From Candidatus Beckwithbacteria bacterium GW2011_GWC1_49_16 (GTDB taxonomy: Bacteria > Patescibacteriota > Microgenomatia > UBA1400 > CG1-02-47-37): DNA of 36,998 nt. The notes beneath the pieces are model-generated. The model saw nothing but the letters and a program-made list of their open reading frames with translations. It searched no databases and was not told the origin of the DNA. The DNA is taken from contig CP011210.1 of the NCBI GenBank assembly GCA_001029675.1, positions 1,012,891 to 1,049,888 of the forward strand, in the 5' to 3' direction. The translations under genes were made by a program, and so were the position numbers. The stretch's first letter is position 1. The number at the start of each line of letters is the position of its first letter. This document shows, in pieces, positions 17,501 to 26,582 of this stretch.

Positions 17501-18243
17501 CCAAGAAGGGTGAAAAGAAACAAGTTAGTGGCTTGGTGAAGTTGAAAGTTTAATAGCCCGGCGCGATAGAGTTTGAGGTAAGCCCAGGTGTTTTGACCGA
17601 ATCTGGCTGCGCCGAGTTTGGCATCTGGTGAAGCAAAATGTTCAAAGTAGCCAGTTTTAAAAGAGTTAAGGTACTTTTCGATTTTTTCTTGGTTGTTTTT
17701 GAGGTCTTCTTGGATGGTTTGCCATTTTTGCTGGGGGGTCTGTTCGGCGGCGGGCTCGACAAGCTCTTCGGCGGTTTTAACCGGAGGCGCTTCGGGCAGG
17801 GCCTCGGGCTGGGGTTGACGCTGAAAGGGTGGGGCGTTTAGGGTTCGGTCGAGAAGGGGCTTTAGGTCTGGATTTTTTTCGATGAGGCGATCAAGGCGGC
17901 GTTTTTGGGCGCTGTCGCGTTCCTGCCACCGAATTCGGTCTAAGACGTAGTAAGGGTCGGAGCGAAAAGCGGCGATTAACTCGTTGTCTTTAACTTGAGA
18001 TAGACGACGTCTTTCGAGAGCTTGAGAGGCAGGGGTGACGGCCACTCTTTGACCAAAGAGGCCCTCTTCTAAGCTGCTTGGTTGAAACGGTGCGGCAGCT
18101 GGGGCGCCTTTGGGCGGTTTTTGCGGAGGTTCTCCAGGTGGTGTGGCGGTAGCGGTCTTTTGGTCCGGCGGCTTTTGCGGCGGCGGCACGGCCGTGCCGG
18201 TTTGGGTTTTGGTGGTTTGATCGGTGTCGGGCAGAGCGGCCAT
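14524..18243 (-). CDS. Large (1,239-residue) polytopic membrane protein of the T4SS locus
   Basis: Residues 1-60 are Pro/Lys/Thr-rich and disordered (PPPQKPPDQK, PGEPPQKPPKGAP). Residues about 60-400 are mostly soluble and helical. Hydrophobic segments follow around 435-470 (LLAGFLIDLTLGLAINTVGL), around 500-560, and a dense helical cluster at about 815-985 (for example GFFAGFGLIQPLIAAGV and AITMAVLSTALAVASVVAV). The C-terminal 250 residues look exported: they include several cysteines (SACFNLD, ARLCPQF, YEVCYTA, SGVCRAN) that could form disulfides. I do not recognise the family, but size, topology and its place directly upstream of the VirB6-like gene suggest an extended VirB6-type channel or scaffold protein. 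A predicted promoter lies 6 nt before the ATG. Confidence 0.7.
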   Translation of the reverse strand: MAALPDTDQTTKTQTGTAVPPPQKPPDQKTATATPPGEPPQKPPKGAPAAAPFQPSSLEEGLFGQRVAVTPASQALERRRLSQVKDNELIAAFRSDPYYVLDRIRWQERDSAQKRRLDRLIEKNPDLKPLLDRTLNAPPFQRQPQPEALPEAPPVKTAEELVEPAAEQTPQQKWQTIQEDLKNNQEKIEKYLNSFKTGYFEHFASPDAKLGAARFGQNTWAYLKLYRAGLLNFQLHQATNLFLFTLLGPAGDLMKQMEHKKIAFEMAWMKNPLNAMSIYYYMKTLPETSAFEFLALPTRGVMAVLSKGGAPLLSRITYAGYNGENVTKAVFTPILAASQASHSAADFLDKLSGRTDEDTRQLNYRLNQLFKNRQEAVKKNDKKTLGQIDGQLTGLLAKHDTPGFRNIFGKFFRNTAKRLRDTDKDPFSFAAQLLAGFLIDLTLGLAINTVGLGLTSLLDYIPGVKILRAKVLEFFTSNRWLNAYRVGGTTASQFARGVFSPTTVSAGYLGYQLGSALFPNAVFTSWFGLPVNAAGAGFAGLGTGVGAFYNTAARIARLGNYVHPKFGPTPVAWTKEYLDLIRGVKSEAMLLESKTLMESPYTRQFGQQLKQASLELRQTELQAIRRGYVPGLKPGPINRLANFLYNNWWLRVPFNGLAIGSLLSPLFQEFFGWSPFRTTATFAAADYLWQVKGNLFKLLVEKLTQRQWNILGKTFSSPHWRYLSLKNPSSVFSRFYQNVIYRTWLRIAYGAPEGVIRAGSERAWFRIAQDVTRFLKNSWARISPYFQNFFNPGFFAGFGLIQPLIAAGVPAPLAWIAGPLAGSASFLLFYKALQSTLKLPFAQANYIAWAGFFIGTISQFVLGLFGVALPSWYVFAWTIGLPLLSALIPSIGAFLGSLGAFVGQAVLSGINFVLAGLGAGAITMAVLSTALAVASVVAVTVIAGFIIFSSFWSAQQELATGPVSACFNLDTEAPTSLTASESARLCPQFVVTNDQIIQYSYIMFEAFVDPQLVEIDRNSVAASRQTPTDPSLIPLKLRPNPTFVQSKSAPTLENDEYYVAGWPEFNLAGFIWNTLDVALSAPEGPKPLTELPGVATQITQYYVGILVRIATAADPEQEKQAIIDELEAQLEATDDEAVKNQLKQDIEAIKDIDVDSSLLEPFKNFFTLTQEQINAALAEFFPYLFDQLLYFIPGGTIYEVCYTAHSLTDQPFSITNSVYLAQPIGSGVCRANETINFNQ

Positions 18244-18249
18244 AAGATT

Positions 18250-18258
18250 ATCTTAGCA
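18250..18258 (-). promoter_or_regulatory. Extended -10 promoter of the large membrane protein gene
   Basis: The minus strand reads TGC directly before TAAGAT (18255-18250), an extended -10 element, and the ATG at 18243 follows 6 nt later. No clear -35 box or ribosome-binding site. A leaderless transcript is predicted. Confidence 0.45.
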
Positions 18259-18274
18259 AGGATTAAATCTGGGG

Positions 18275-18301
18275 GCTAGCGGCGGGCTTGCCCGCCATAG
18301 C
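18275..18301. repeat. GC-rich perfect hairpin between two minus-strand genes
   Basis: GGCGGGC and GCCCGCC (18281-18296) pair around a TT centre, with outer arms GCTA (18275-18278) and TAGC (18298-18301). It lies between the stop of the HExxH peptidase gene and the promoter of the next gene. On the minus strand no T-run follows, so a classical terminator is unlikely; a dispersed palindromic element is more plausible. Confidence 0.6.
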
Positions 18302-18302
18302 T

Positions 18303-19001
18303 TTAGCGGCGGCGAGGGGTGAGGAATCTAAGCGGCAGGAGAAGAGCGAGATTGAGAATAAGGATAAGGGCGAAAAGAGAAGCTAAAAGCCAAAACAGGT
18401 TGGCGGTGAATTGGGGGATGGCGGCTGGTAGGTTTAAGTTGGCGAGCTTGAAAACGCCGAGGAGAATTAAGATTAAAACCACGGGGACGCCGGCGGCTTG
18501 AAGGTCGGAGGGGGAGGAGAACATGGTGTTGGCGATGGCAAAGACCAAGTAAAGGGTGAGGGCGAGGCGGTAGAAGGGGAGAAAGGCAGAAAGGGTTTGG
18601 AGTTGGGACAGGAGGTTTTCGGCCAGATTCAGATTTAGCCCCACACGGATTAAAAGGTAGAGGACAATTAGGCCGACGACAAAGGGCGCGGTGCCGATGA
18701 GGGTGAGGCGGATCGGGTCGGTGGCGGCGATTTGAGCCGAGCCCAAGCGGAGCTCCCCCTCACGAAGCTGGGGTTTTAAGGATAGCTCGCCGGTGGGGAC
18801 GCGCAGGAGTTCAGCAGATAAAATATGGGAGAATTCGTGCAAAAAAACTCCGGGCAAAAGGAAGAAAAACAGCAAATTGACGGTGGCTTCCTGGGAGTGA
18901 GTCAGGCGCATCAAGAGCTTGATCAAGTGGCCGATGAGAGCGCGGGAGGAAAGATAAAGGAGAATGGCGGTGAGGATGAAGGCGAGAAGAGATAAAAGCA
19001 T
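18303..19001 (-). CDS. HExxH integral-membrane metallopeptidase, M50/site-2-protease-like
   Basis: A 232-residue, strongly hydrophobic protein with about five or six membrane helices. FLHEFSH places the zinc-binding HExxH motif (H55, E56, H59) at the end of a membrane helix, as in M50 intramembrane or membrane-embedded peptidases. TDPIRLTLIGTAPFVVGLI at about 95-115 resembles the loop and helix after the active site. The usual NPDG-type third-ligand motif of canonical site-2 proteases is not evident, so this would be a divergent or minimal member. It starts 5 nt before the Fic gene's stop on the same strand and so may share that transcript. Likely role: cleavage of membrane-embedded or signal-peptide remnants, possibly of the pilin-like proteins nearby; that link is inference. 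Confidence 0.65.
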   Translation of the reverse strand: MLLSLLAFILTAILLYLSSRALIGHLIKLLMRLTHSQEATVNLLFFFLLPGVFLHEFSHILSAELLRVPTGELSLKPQLREGELRLGSAQIAATDPIRLTLIGTAPFVVGLIVLYLLIRVGLNLNLAENLLSQLQTLSAFLPFYRLALTLYLVFAIANTMFSSPSDLQAAGVPVVLILILLGVFKLANLNLPAAIPQFTANLFWLLASLFALILILNLALLLPLRFLTPRRR

Positions 19002-19006
19002 AGAGA

Positions 19007-19948
19007 TTATCGTTTCCTTTCTCGGCTATCAAGGTAGCGTTTTACCGCTGCCAGCGAAGTCAACCAGTTGCGTTTTTCTTTGTATGCCGCCAGCTTGCCT
19101 TGGCGGGCCAGCAAATTAAGATACTTGGCGGAAAAAGAGGTTTTTTTAGCAATAATGGCTAAGGGGTAAAATTTTTCTCTGGGTTTAGTCGTCGGCGTTA
19201 GGGTTTTCAAATAAATGTCTAAAGACCTTTCCACCGTTTGAGCAGCAAAACGGATTAAAGGCTGATAATTATTCTTGTCTGCCTCCTGTAGTACCCGATA
19301 ATATTTTTGGCGGTCGTTTTTCAAAATGACAGCTAAAGGGTAAGCTTTTCTCATTAAGATTAGATTCATCACTAGTCTGGCAGTCCGGCCGTTCCCGTCT
19401 AAAAAAGGATGGATAAAGACCAACTGGTGGTGGAGTCTTGCCGCCAGCTCAATTGGGTGGAGGCGATGGCGGTTTTTTCCAAGCCAGCTGATTAATTTAT
19501 TCATGGCTGCGGAAACCGCGCTGGCATCCGGCGGGGTGTGGTTACTACCGGCAATGAAGACATTAGTTTTACGGTAGCGTCCAGCCCAATCAGCCTCGGT
19601 TTTTTTCATGATTAGACTGTGGAGCTCGCGGACTAATTTTTCGGAAACAGTCACCTTTTTTTGCGGCCGAACCAGTTCATATAAAAACTCCAGGGCCTCG
19701 TGATGATCTTTGGCTTCCAAGTGATCTTTTAGAGGTTTGTTTTTAACGGTAATGCCCTCATTGATCACCCAAAAGGTTTCTTTAAGAGTTAAGCTGTTAC
19801 CTTCAATAGCGTTGGAGTTGTAGGTCATTTCTATCTGGAATTTTTCCTGGAGTTTTTTAACGGCCACTGGCGGCAAGGGGCGTAGTCGGCGCAGTCTTAC
19901 TAGTTTTTGGTCAACTCTGGAGAATAAAGCATTAATATGGTTTACCAT
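19007..19948 (-). CDS. Fic-family protein with C-terminal winged-helix-like domain
   Basis: Fic proteins usually transfer AMP from ATP to hydroxyl groups of target proteins. The active-site signature HPFLDGNGRTAR is complete at residues 180-191 (catalytic H180, GNGR loop). An inhibitory-helix motif SNAIEGN (S45, E49, G50) lies upstream of it, which marks a class II, self-inhibited Fic protein. Residues about 250-305 (FSAKYLNLLARQGKLAAYKE) look like a DNA-binding helix-turn-helix or winged helix, as in Fic-HTH proteins. An inverted repeat overlaps the promoter and start codon (19932-19972), consistent with autoregulation. Length (313 residues) is normal. The substrate is unknown. The upstream zinc-finger gene ends 44 nt before this start, and this gene has its own promoter. 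Confidence 0.92.
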   Translation of the reverse strand: MVNHINALFSRVDQKLVRLRRLRPLPPVAVKKLQEKFQIEMTYNSNAIEGNSLTLKETFWVINEGITVKNKPLKDHLEAKDHHEALEFLYELVRPQKKVTVSEKLVRELHSLIMKKTEADWAGRYRKTNVFIAGSNHTPPDASAVSAAMNKLISWLGKNRHRLHPIELAARLHHQLVFIHPFLDGNGRTARLVMNLILMRKAYPLAVILKNDRQKYYRVLQEADKNNYQPLIRFAAQTVERSLDIYLKTLTPTTKPREKFYPLAIIAKKTSFSAKYLNLLARQGKLAAYKEKRNWLTSLAAVKRYLDSRERKR

Positions 19949-19972
19949 AGTTTTAATGATATACCATATTAA
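19932..19972. promoter_or_regulatory. Operator-like inverted repeat over the Fic gene start
   Basis: TTAATATGGT (19932-19941) and ACCATATTAA (19963-19972) are perfect inverted copies. A third half-site, ACCAT (19944-19948), is the start codon region itself. The outer repeat spans the -10 box and the ATG, an ideal place for repression, perhaps by the Fic protein's own C-terminal domain. Confidence 0.6.
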
Positions 19973-19983
19973 GAGTTTGTCAA
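19956..19983 (-). promoter_or_regulatory. Promoter of the Fic gene, predicted leaderless
   Basis: Consensus TTGACA (19983-19978), 16-nt spacer, TATCAT (19961-19956), then 7 nt to the ATG at 19948. Transcription should start at or beside the start codon. Confidence 0.65.
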
Positions 19984-19992
19984 GGACTAGGA

Positions 19993-20466
19993 TTATTGGG
20001 TTTTGATGGCGGAGAGAAAATCGTTCGGTTCTTGGAGCTTAAAAAAAGGCCGGGTCCAGGCGAGGCGGGTGCCGATTAAAGTCAGCAGAGTAACCAGGCC
20101 GAAGAGGAAGGGTTTTAAAGTTTTTAAAAAATAGAGGCTGGCGTAAGCCGCACCCGATAAAATCGACAAAAAGGAAAAGGCAATAAGGCCGGAGACAGTG
20201 GTCGACAGGGTGGACTGATTAAGGCCGGTTAGGGTCTGGATGATGCCCGGGCCGGAAGGTTCTCTCCACCTCGCAGGAGTCGGCTCCGGCTGGAAGCCGG
20301 CCGTCACCTCCGAGGAGGATCCAGTTGTTTGGGGAGAGAGTTGGCCGACCATGGATTTTAATTTTTGCAGCTGGTCGGCGGCGACCCTAACCTTGCCGGT
20401 ACCCTGGCAGGTGGGGCAGCCAACGCCGTTACAATTTGGGCAAGTTAGGATCTGATAATCTGCCAT
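19993..20466 (-). CDS. Membrane protein with one DnaJ-type zinc-binding module
   Basis: A 157-residue protein. Two CxxCxGxG motifs (C9, C12, C17, C20: CPNCNGVGCPTCQGTGKV) would bind one zinc, as in half of a DnaJ cysteine-rich domain; no J domain is present. A flexible segment follows, and then two hydrophobic helices at about 90-145 (VSGLIAFSFLSILSGAAYAS and PFLFGLVTLLTLIGTRLAW). The linker at about 48-75 is GC-rich and palindromic at the DNA level (20265-20325), and resembles other repeat insertions in the window. The gene lies downstream of the Clp ATPase, and a similar but smaller zinc-finger membrane protein lies just upstream of that ATPase. I infer a membrane tether or substrate adaptor for the AAA+ unfoldase. 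Confidence 0.65.
   Translation of the reverse strand: MADYQILTCPNCNGVGCPTCQGTGKVRVAADQLQKLKSMVGQLSPQTTGSSSEVTAGFQPEPTPARWREPSGPGIIQTLTGLNQSTLSTTVSGLIAFSFLSILSGAAYASLYFLKTLKPFLFGLVTLLTLIGTRLAWTRPFFKLQEPNDFLSAIKTQ
20265..20325. repeat. GC-rich palindromic insertion-like segment in the zinc-finger gene
   Basis: The segment holds nested inverted repeats such as GCCGGCTT next to AAGCCGGC-type arms and CCTCCTCGGAGG. It encodes the hydrophilic linker GSSSEVTAGFQPEPTPAR. It begins on the coding strand with GGATCCTC, also the core of the element shared by the VirB4 and PrgI genes. The relation to that family is suggestive only. Confidence 0.4.
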
Positions 20467-20598
20467 ATTAATTTCTAATTGATCTAATTTCTAACTAATG
20501 TCTAATAACTCAATGTCAAATTAACTATTAGTTATTGATATTTGTGAATTGGTATTTGTTTAGGTCAATTAGGTTAATTAGTAATTAGGTTAATTTTA
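20467..20598. other. AT-rich intergenic region of short repeats
   Basis: This 132-nt region separates the Clp gene from the downstream zinc-finger gene. It is made of variants of TTAATTAG, AGGTCAATTAG and TTAGAAATTA. It includes one copy (20469-20494) of a 26-bp sequence repeated at the start of the Clp gene (22815-22840). No gene or clear hairpin terminator seen. Confidence 0.6.
20469..20494. repeat. 26-bp direct repeat, copy 1
   Basis: Matches 22815-22840 at 25 of 26 positions in the same orientation. Each copy is composed of two TTAGAAATTA-type units and lies directly before a start codon on the minus strand. Confidence 0.7.
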
Positions 20599-22814
<2,216 letters not shown>

Positions 22815-22815
<1 letters not shown>

Positions 22816-22840
22816 AATTTCTAATTGACCTAATTTCTAA
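22815..22840. repeat. 26-bp direct repeat, copy 2
   Basis: Second copy of the AT-rich sequence at 20469-20494 (one mismatch). It extends into the first base of the Clp start codon, so it is the whole upstream leader of that gene, and it overlaps the end of the preceding small gene. Confidence 0.7.
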
Positions 22841-23102
22841 GTAATATTTGATAAGAAAAAAGAATAATGCCTACGGCAACGGACAGAAGAATGGCGCGTT
22901 TGATTAAGAAAAAACGCTTCAAAAACTTTCTGGTTTTAAGGTCGATAAAGTCGGGGAGGTTGAAGACAATCGGTTGGTCTTCCTGGAGGGCGTAGACGCC
23001 GTGGCCGTCGCAGGTTTGGCAGGCTTGACCGCCGGTTTGGCCCGTTCCCTGGCAGGCCTCGCAAGTGACGACGGCGATCGGTAGGGCAGGCTCGAAACTC
23101 AT
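22830..23102 (-). CDS. Small single-helix membrane protein with DnaJ-type zinc motif
   Basis: A 90-residue protein. C14, C17, C28 and C31 form two CxxCxGxG motifs (CEACQGTG and CQTCDGHG), enough for one zinc site of the DnaJ type; no J domain. A basic stretch (KTRKFLKRFFLIKR) precedes one membrane helix at about 66-86 (AILLSVAVGIILFSYQILL), so the zinc module should face the cytoplasm. Its stop lies 14 nt before the Clp start. With the paralogous zinc-finger protein on the other side of Clp, it suggests a membrane-recruited unfoldase. A promoter-like extended -10 box sits 6 nt before its ATG. The CDS is likely real given its composition and packing; function is inferred. Confidence 0.7.
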   Translation of the reverse strand: MSFEPALPIAVVTCEACQGTGQTGGQACQTCDGHGVYALQEDQPIVFNLPDFIDLKTRKFLKRFFLIKRAILLSVAVGIILFSYQILLRN

Positions 23103-23108
23103 GAGTTT

Positions 23109-23117
23109 ATGATAGCA
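23109..23117 (-). promoter_or_regulatory. Extended -10 promoter before the zinc-finger/Clp operon
   Basis: TGC precedes TATCAT (23114-23109), 6 nt before the ATG at 23102. The sequence TTCTGTGCTATC here recurs upstream of the first pilin-like gene (29781). No -35 box seen; leaderless initiation predicted. Confidence 0.5.
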
Positions 23118-23123
23118 CAGAAG

Positions 23124-24173
23124 CTAGGGGGTGGCGGGGAGATAGGCGGTGATTTCGGCTGTGTTACCAGTTTCTAGCTGGGCGGTGCCGGTGAGCTGAA
23201 AGACGGGTAAAAGCATCCCTTGATTGGCTTGGGCTTGGTAGCCGAGGTTTAGGTGTTGGTAATCAGCGGAGGTAACTTTAGTAGCGGTGGTAGGATAGGC
23301 GCGGGGGCCGGTTTTTAATAAAGTGACGGTGGGGAGGCCGGCTTGAATGTCTTGACTAACTTGGTCGGCGGTTTTTAAAGGATAGGTAGTGGTTTTGAGT
23401 TCGCCCGGATTGGTTAGGTAAGTAGAGTAAAGCAGGGCGGGGAGTTGATAGTCAACGATAAAGATGTTGCCGGCGCTGGTGACGGAAATAGCGATGGGAG
23501 CGTTATCGAGGTTGGTAGAAAAAAGCGGCAGGCGGTTTAAGGTGGGGAAAAAGGAAAATTGGTAAGTGTCGGCAAGAGCAGGATCAGCGACCGGTTCTAG
23601 CTGACCTTCATGGCTTTGGTAGTAGCTGGTTTGGTGGGGCGTATCTTGATCCATCAGGCGGTGGTCGGCCAGCCAAGTTTTGGCTATGGTGAGAGCATCT
23701 GGTTCTATCACCGGAGTAGAGTCGGAAAATTCAGAGGCAGAGACTTTTATGTAAAACTGGCCGGTTTGGAGATTGAGGCTTAGGGTGCTGGTGCCTTTTT
23801 TCCAGACAAGGTGGGGAACGGAGTTAAAAACCATTTCCTGGGGGGGTTCGATAAAGTTTAAGCTTTGGGCCATGGGGTTAAAAAAGTTTTGCAGGTCGAG
23901 GGAGGAGGCAGAATGTTGATAGACGGCGATGCTGGTTTGATCGCTTGGCGGGGGAGCTTGAAGTTGGTTTTGCCCAGGGCGAGAGAATTGATAAATGGGG
24001 TTATATGATGGTGGTGGCAGAAGTCCTTGTTGACTGGGTTTGGATTGGCGCAGGGCCGGAAGCAAAATAACCAAGGCTATCAGGAGAACTCCCAAACCGA
24101 TACCGAGGGCGGTTTTGGGTTTGGCTTTGAGCCAAGAGGTAAGCTGGTTCATGGTGTCAGATAATTTTAGCAT
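23124..24173 (-). CDS. Membrane-anchored exported protein, unknown function
   Basis: Not recognised. The product has 349 residues from the ATG at 24173; this ATG overlaps the upstream gene's stop as TGATG, which favours it over the ATG at 24182. One N-terminal membrane helix (about residues 22-42, ALGIGLGVLLIALVILLPAL) follows a positively charged start, so the rest is outside the membrane. The exported part begins with a Pro/Gln-rich spacer and continues as a mixed beta-rich domain (QTSYYQSHEGQLEPVADPA, then RLPLFSTNLDNAPIAISVTS). Translational coupling to the M23 peptidase suggests both act together at the cell wall or in the secretion machine. No enzyme motif seen. Confidence 0.7.
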   Translation of the reverse strand: MLKLSDTMNQLTSWLKAKPKTALGIGLGVLLIALVILLPALRQSKPSQQGLLPPPSYNPIYQFSRPGQNQLQAPPPSDQTSIAVYQHSASSLDLQNFFNPMAQSLNFIEPPQEMVFNSVPHLVWKKGTSTLSLNLQTGQFYIKVSASEFSDSTPVIEPDALTIAKTWLADHRLMDQDTPHQTSYYQSHEGQLEPVADPALADTYQFSFFPTLNRLPLFSTNLDNAPIAISVTSAGNIFIVDYQLPALLYSTYLTNPGELKTTTYPLKTADQVSQDIQAGLPTVTLLKTGPRAYPTTATKVTSADYQHLNLGYQAQANQGMLLPVFQLTGTAQLETGNTAEITAYLPATP

Positions 24174-26560
24174 CAGTTGCATAAGGGTTCTCCGGTGTTA
24201 CAGGAGCAGCCTGGGATGGCGGCGCAAGGGTCGGCGGTCAAGCCAGAGTAGTAGAAGTTGTAATAAGCACCGCCTTGGGATAGGCCGAGGTGGAGGTGAG
24301 ATTCAGAGCTTTGACCAGTATTGTCTTGGATGCCGACTTGGGTGGCGGTATCGACCTGCTGGCCGACGCTGACAAACTGGCCGTCGGAGAAGCTGTCCAT
24401 GTGGCCATAGAGGGTAAACGAGCCGTTGCAGTGGTCGATGATGACGCAGGCGCCAAAGTCGCCGCAGCCATTGGGCGAGCCATTGGTATAGTAGATTTGC
24501 CCGGAGCCGGCGGCGTAGACAGGTAAGGTGAAGGGAACATTGTCTTTAGCGTTGGGGCCACCCGGGTCCATGTCCAGGCCGCCGTGGCAGTAGGCACCGC
24601 GTTCTTCTTTATAGCAGGAGGTAAGGTAGGCGTTGTCGACGTCAAAAGCGTAGGGCCAGTCGAGCCAGGTTCCTGACGGGTTGGGGCCGCCGCTGCAGGT
24701 GGGCGGAGTCGGGCTGCCTCCGCCTGGAGGCGGGCTGCCTCCGCCAGGCGGAGAAGAGGCGCCAGGAGTTTGGGCCAAATCGCCGGCGGTGCCAAAGCCG
24801 CACTGGTCGCTGAAGGGTTGATAGGCTTGGCCGGTAACGAAGGGTTGGAGTTTAGCCAGGATGCGTTCCTTTTGGCAATGAATGTAGCCTAAGTATTTGT
24901 AGTAGAATTTGGCTGGTTTGGGCGGTTCGCGGTAGCCGGCTTCGGCCCTGCCGGGGGTAAAGTCATACTCAATGTTGGTTTCGGTGGGGTTGCCGACTCC
25001 AAGCCAGTTTTCCGGAGGCGGGTTGTCTTCAAGTAAAGGTTTAAAGATGCCAAAAAGAGCTCCGGGGCCGGTAACTAAGCGAGTCATGAGAGTGTCTAGA
25101 AACGGGGTGTAGGTTTTAAAGTAAGTCGGATCATAGCGGAGGTCTTGTTTGATAAGGCAACCGGTGTAGTCAATGCCGGCGATTCCTGCTATTGGGTTGA
25201 CGCACCTTTCGCACGAGTAGAGGTCACCGCAGGCAGAAGGTTGACTAGCCGGGCCGACGTATTCGGGGTTATCAATAGTTTTATACACCAGAGTGGTGAC
25301 GACGTCTTCTTGGGCAAAGTCACCCGACGAGGGGATTTGGGTATTGCCGGGATCGCAGACCGGGCCGAGGCCATCCCATTGAGACTGGTTTTCATCGGAA
25401 ATGATCCACCAGGGTTCCTCTGATTTAAGATACCAAGGGGCGGGGGTGAACCACTGGTCTGCCAGTTGGGGATCTTGGTCGTAATCGTGGGTTTCTTGAG
25501 GAGAAAGTAAAAAAGCCAAGGAGCTGCCGACTTCATAAGCGCGGGACAGATGAGGAAAAATTACGTCCTTGGTGTCGGCGTTGCTGATCTGACCCGGTTC
25601 GTCGATGACCTCGATGAAGCCCTTGGTGTCTTCGCGGGTAAACATGGGTACATACTCCCAGAGTTTAAACCATTTGCCGTTGTCTTTTTGCTGCCACTCG
25701 GCAGAGGCAGAGGCGTAGGCTTGAGCCGTGTCAAACTCTTCCGGCAATGGCGCCCAGTTTTTGTCATAGTCGTTGAGATAAATTTCTTGCCCGGCGCCGT
25801 AAGGAGCAACCTCGTTATTAACAGGGTTCCAATAACCGACTAAGTAGTCGTGGACTTCTTGGGTAGCGGGCTCAAAGCCGTAGGGGTTGTCGTTCAAGTC
25901 AAATTGGCCGGTGGCGCGTTTAATCAGGGCGCGGCGGAGGCGGTCTTGATAGGTTTTGGGGGCAAGCTCTCTGAAGACTCCTAAACGGGAAGGGATAAAG
26001 GCATTATAGATAGTGTTAAGAATGGGGTTGCCGGGGACGATGGGGTATTGTTGGCGCTGAAAATCTTCCTGAAAAGCGGGGTCGGCAGGGTCTTCGGCAA
26101 ACTCTTCATAGTAGGCGCGGCCTTCAAAGTAGTCAAGAAGATAGCGTCTGATTTTTTCGTCGTTGGGTAGAGTAAAGTCGTACTTGCTGTCGTCGGTGAT
26201 CGATAAAAGCGGAGTGACAAAACTTTGAAAGTTAGAAACGAGGATGCCGGCGGCGGTGAGCTTTTGGCTGCGGCGATCGACGACGTTAAAAGTTGGGGGG
26301 CGACCGACGACGGCGTTTACCGGCGGCGGCTGGACGATAGTCGGGCGTTGGGCGCAGTAGAGAGTCAGCGTGGGGTCGTCGATGGTTTTGGCTTCTTCTT
26401 CGGCAACCAACTCGAATGGGTTGGGCCGAAGAGGGTGGGGGTTTTGAGATGGGGTTTGGGCGGAGACGGAGCCACTAAAAACCAAAAACAAAAGACCAAA
26501 TAAAAATAGTATTGTGGGTATCAGCCAGAGGCTGATCGTCCTGTGGACGAGGCGGGACAT
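24173..26560 (-). CDS. Secreted M23 (LytM-type) peptidoglycan endopeptidase with large N-terminal region
   Basis: Zinc peptidase domain at the C-terminus (about residues 640-795 of 795). Metal ligands are visible in HGGLDMD (H at about 659) and HLHLGL (about 755), with the usual YGHMDSF between them. Such enzymes cut peptide cross-links in peptidoglycan; in a T4SS locus they can replace the VirB1 lytic transglycosylase in opening the wall. The N-terminus has a signal peptide (ISLWLIPTILFLFGLLFLVF, cut after VSA-Q). About 600 residues with many Trp and Tyr and some cysteines follow, with no recognised domain. A Pro/Gly linker (SPPGGGSPPPGGGSPTPP) encoded by DNA repeats precedes the peptidase domain. 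The start at 26560 (MSRLVHRT) is preferred to 26599, which would overlap the previous gene. Confidence 0.88.
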   Translation of the reverse strand: MSRLVHRTISLWLIPTILFLFGLLFLVFSGSVSAQTPSQNPHPLRPNPFELVAEEEAKTIDDPTLTLYCAQRPTIVQPPPVNAVVGRPPTFNVVDRRSQKLTAAGILVSNFQSFVTPLLSITDDSKYDFTLPNDEKIRRYLLDYFEGRAYYEEFAEDPADPAFQEDFQRQQYPIVPGNPILNTIYNAFIPSRLGVFRELAPKTYQDRLRRALIKRATGQFDLNDNPYGFEPATQEVHDYLVGYWNPVNNEVAPYGAGQEIYLNDYDKNWAPLPEEFDTAQAYASASAEWQQKDNGKWFKLWEYVPMFTREDTKGFIEVIDEPGQISNADTKDVIFPHLSRAYEVGSSLAFLLSPQETHDYDQDPQLADQWFTPAPWYLKSEEPWWIISDENQSQWDGLGPVCDPGNTQIPSSGDFAQEDVVTTLVYKTIDNPEYVGPASQPSACGDLYSCERCVNPIAGIAGIDYTGCLIKQDLRYDPTYFKTYTPFLDTLMTRLVTGPGALFGIFKPLLEDNPPPENWLGVGNPTETNIEYDFTPGRAEAGYREPPKPAKFYYKYLGYIHCQKERILAKLQPFVTGQAYQPFSDQCGFGTAGDLAQTPGASSPPGGGSPPPGGGSPTPPTCSGGPNPSGTWLDWPYAFDVDNAYLTSCYKEERGAYCHGGLDMDPGGPNAKDNVPFTLPVYAAGSGQIYYTNGSPNGCGDFGACVIIDHCNGSFTLYGHMDSFSDGQFVSVGQQVDTATQVGIQDNTGQSSESHLHLGLSQGGAYYNFYYSGLTADPCAAIPGCSCNTGEPLCN
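24711..24752. repeat. Tandem GC-rich repeat with hairpins in the M23 gene linker
   Basis: Two 21-bp units that start GGGCTGCCTCCGCC (24711 and 24732). The second contains a perfect CTCCGCC/GGCGGAG hairpin with a one-base loop. It encodes the Pro/Gly linker before the peptidase domain. Confidence 0.7.
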
Positions 26561-26564
26561 GATG

Positions 26565-26581
26565 CTTCTAGTATATAGAAG
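26565..26581. promoter_or_regulatory. Palindrome over the -10 region of the M23 gene
   Basis: CTTCTA and TAGAAG pair across a 5-nt centre. On the minus strand the palindrome contains TATACT (26575-26570), 9 nt before the ATG at 26560. It could be a promoter with an operator; no good -35 box was identified. Confidence 0.35.
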
Positions 26582-26582
26582 T

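Noticed and set aside
18275-18301. Rho-independent terminator after the HExxH peptidase gene
   Set aside because: The hairpin is strong but no T-run follows on the transcribed strand.
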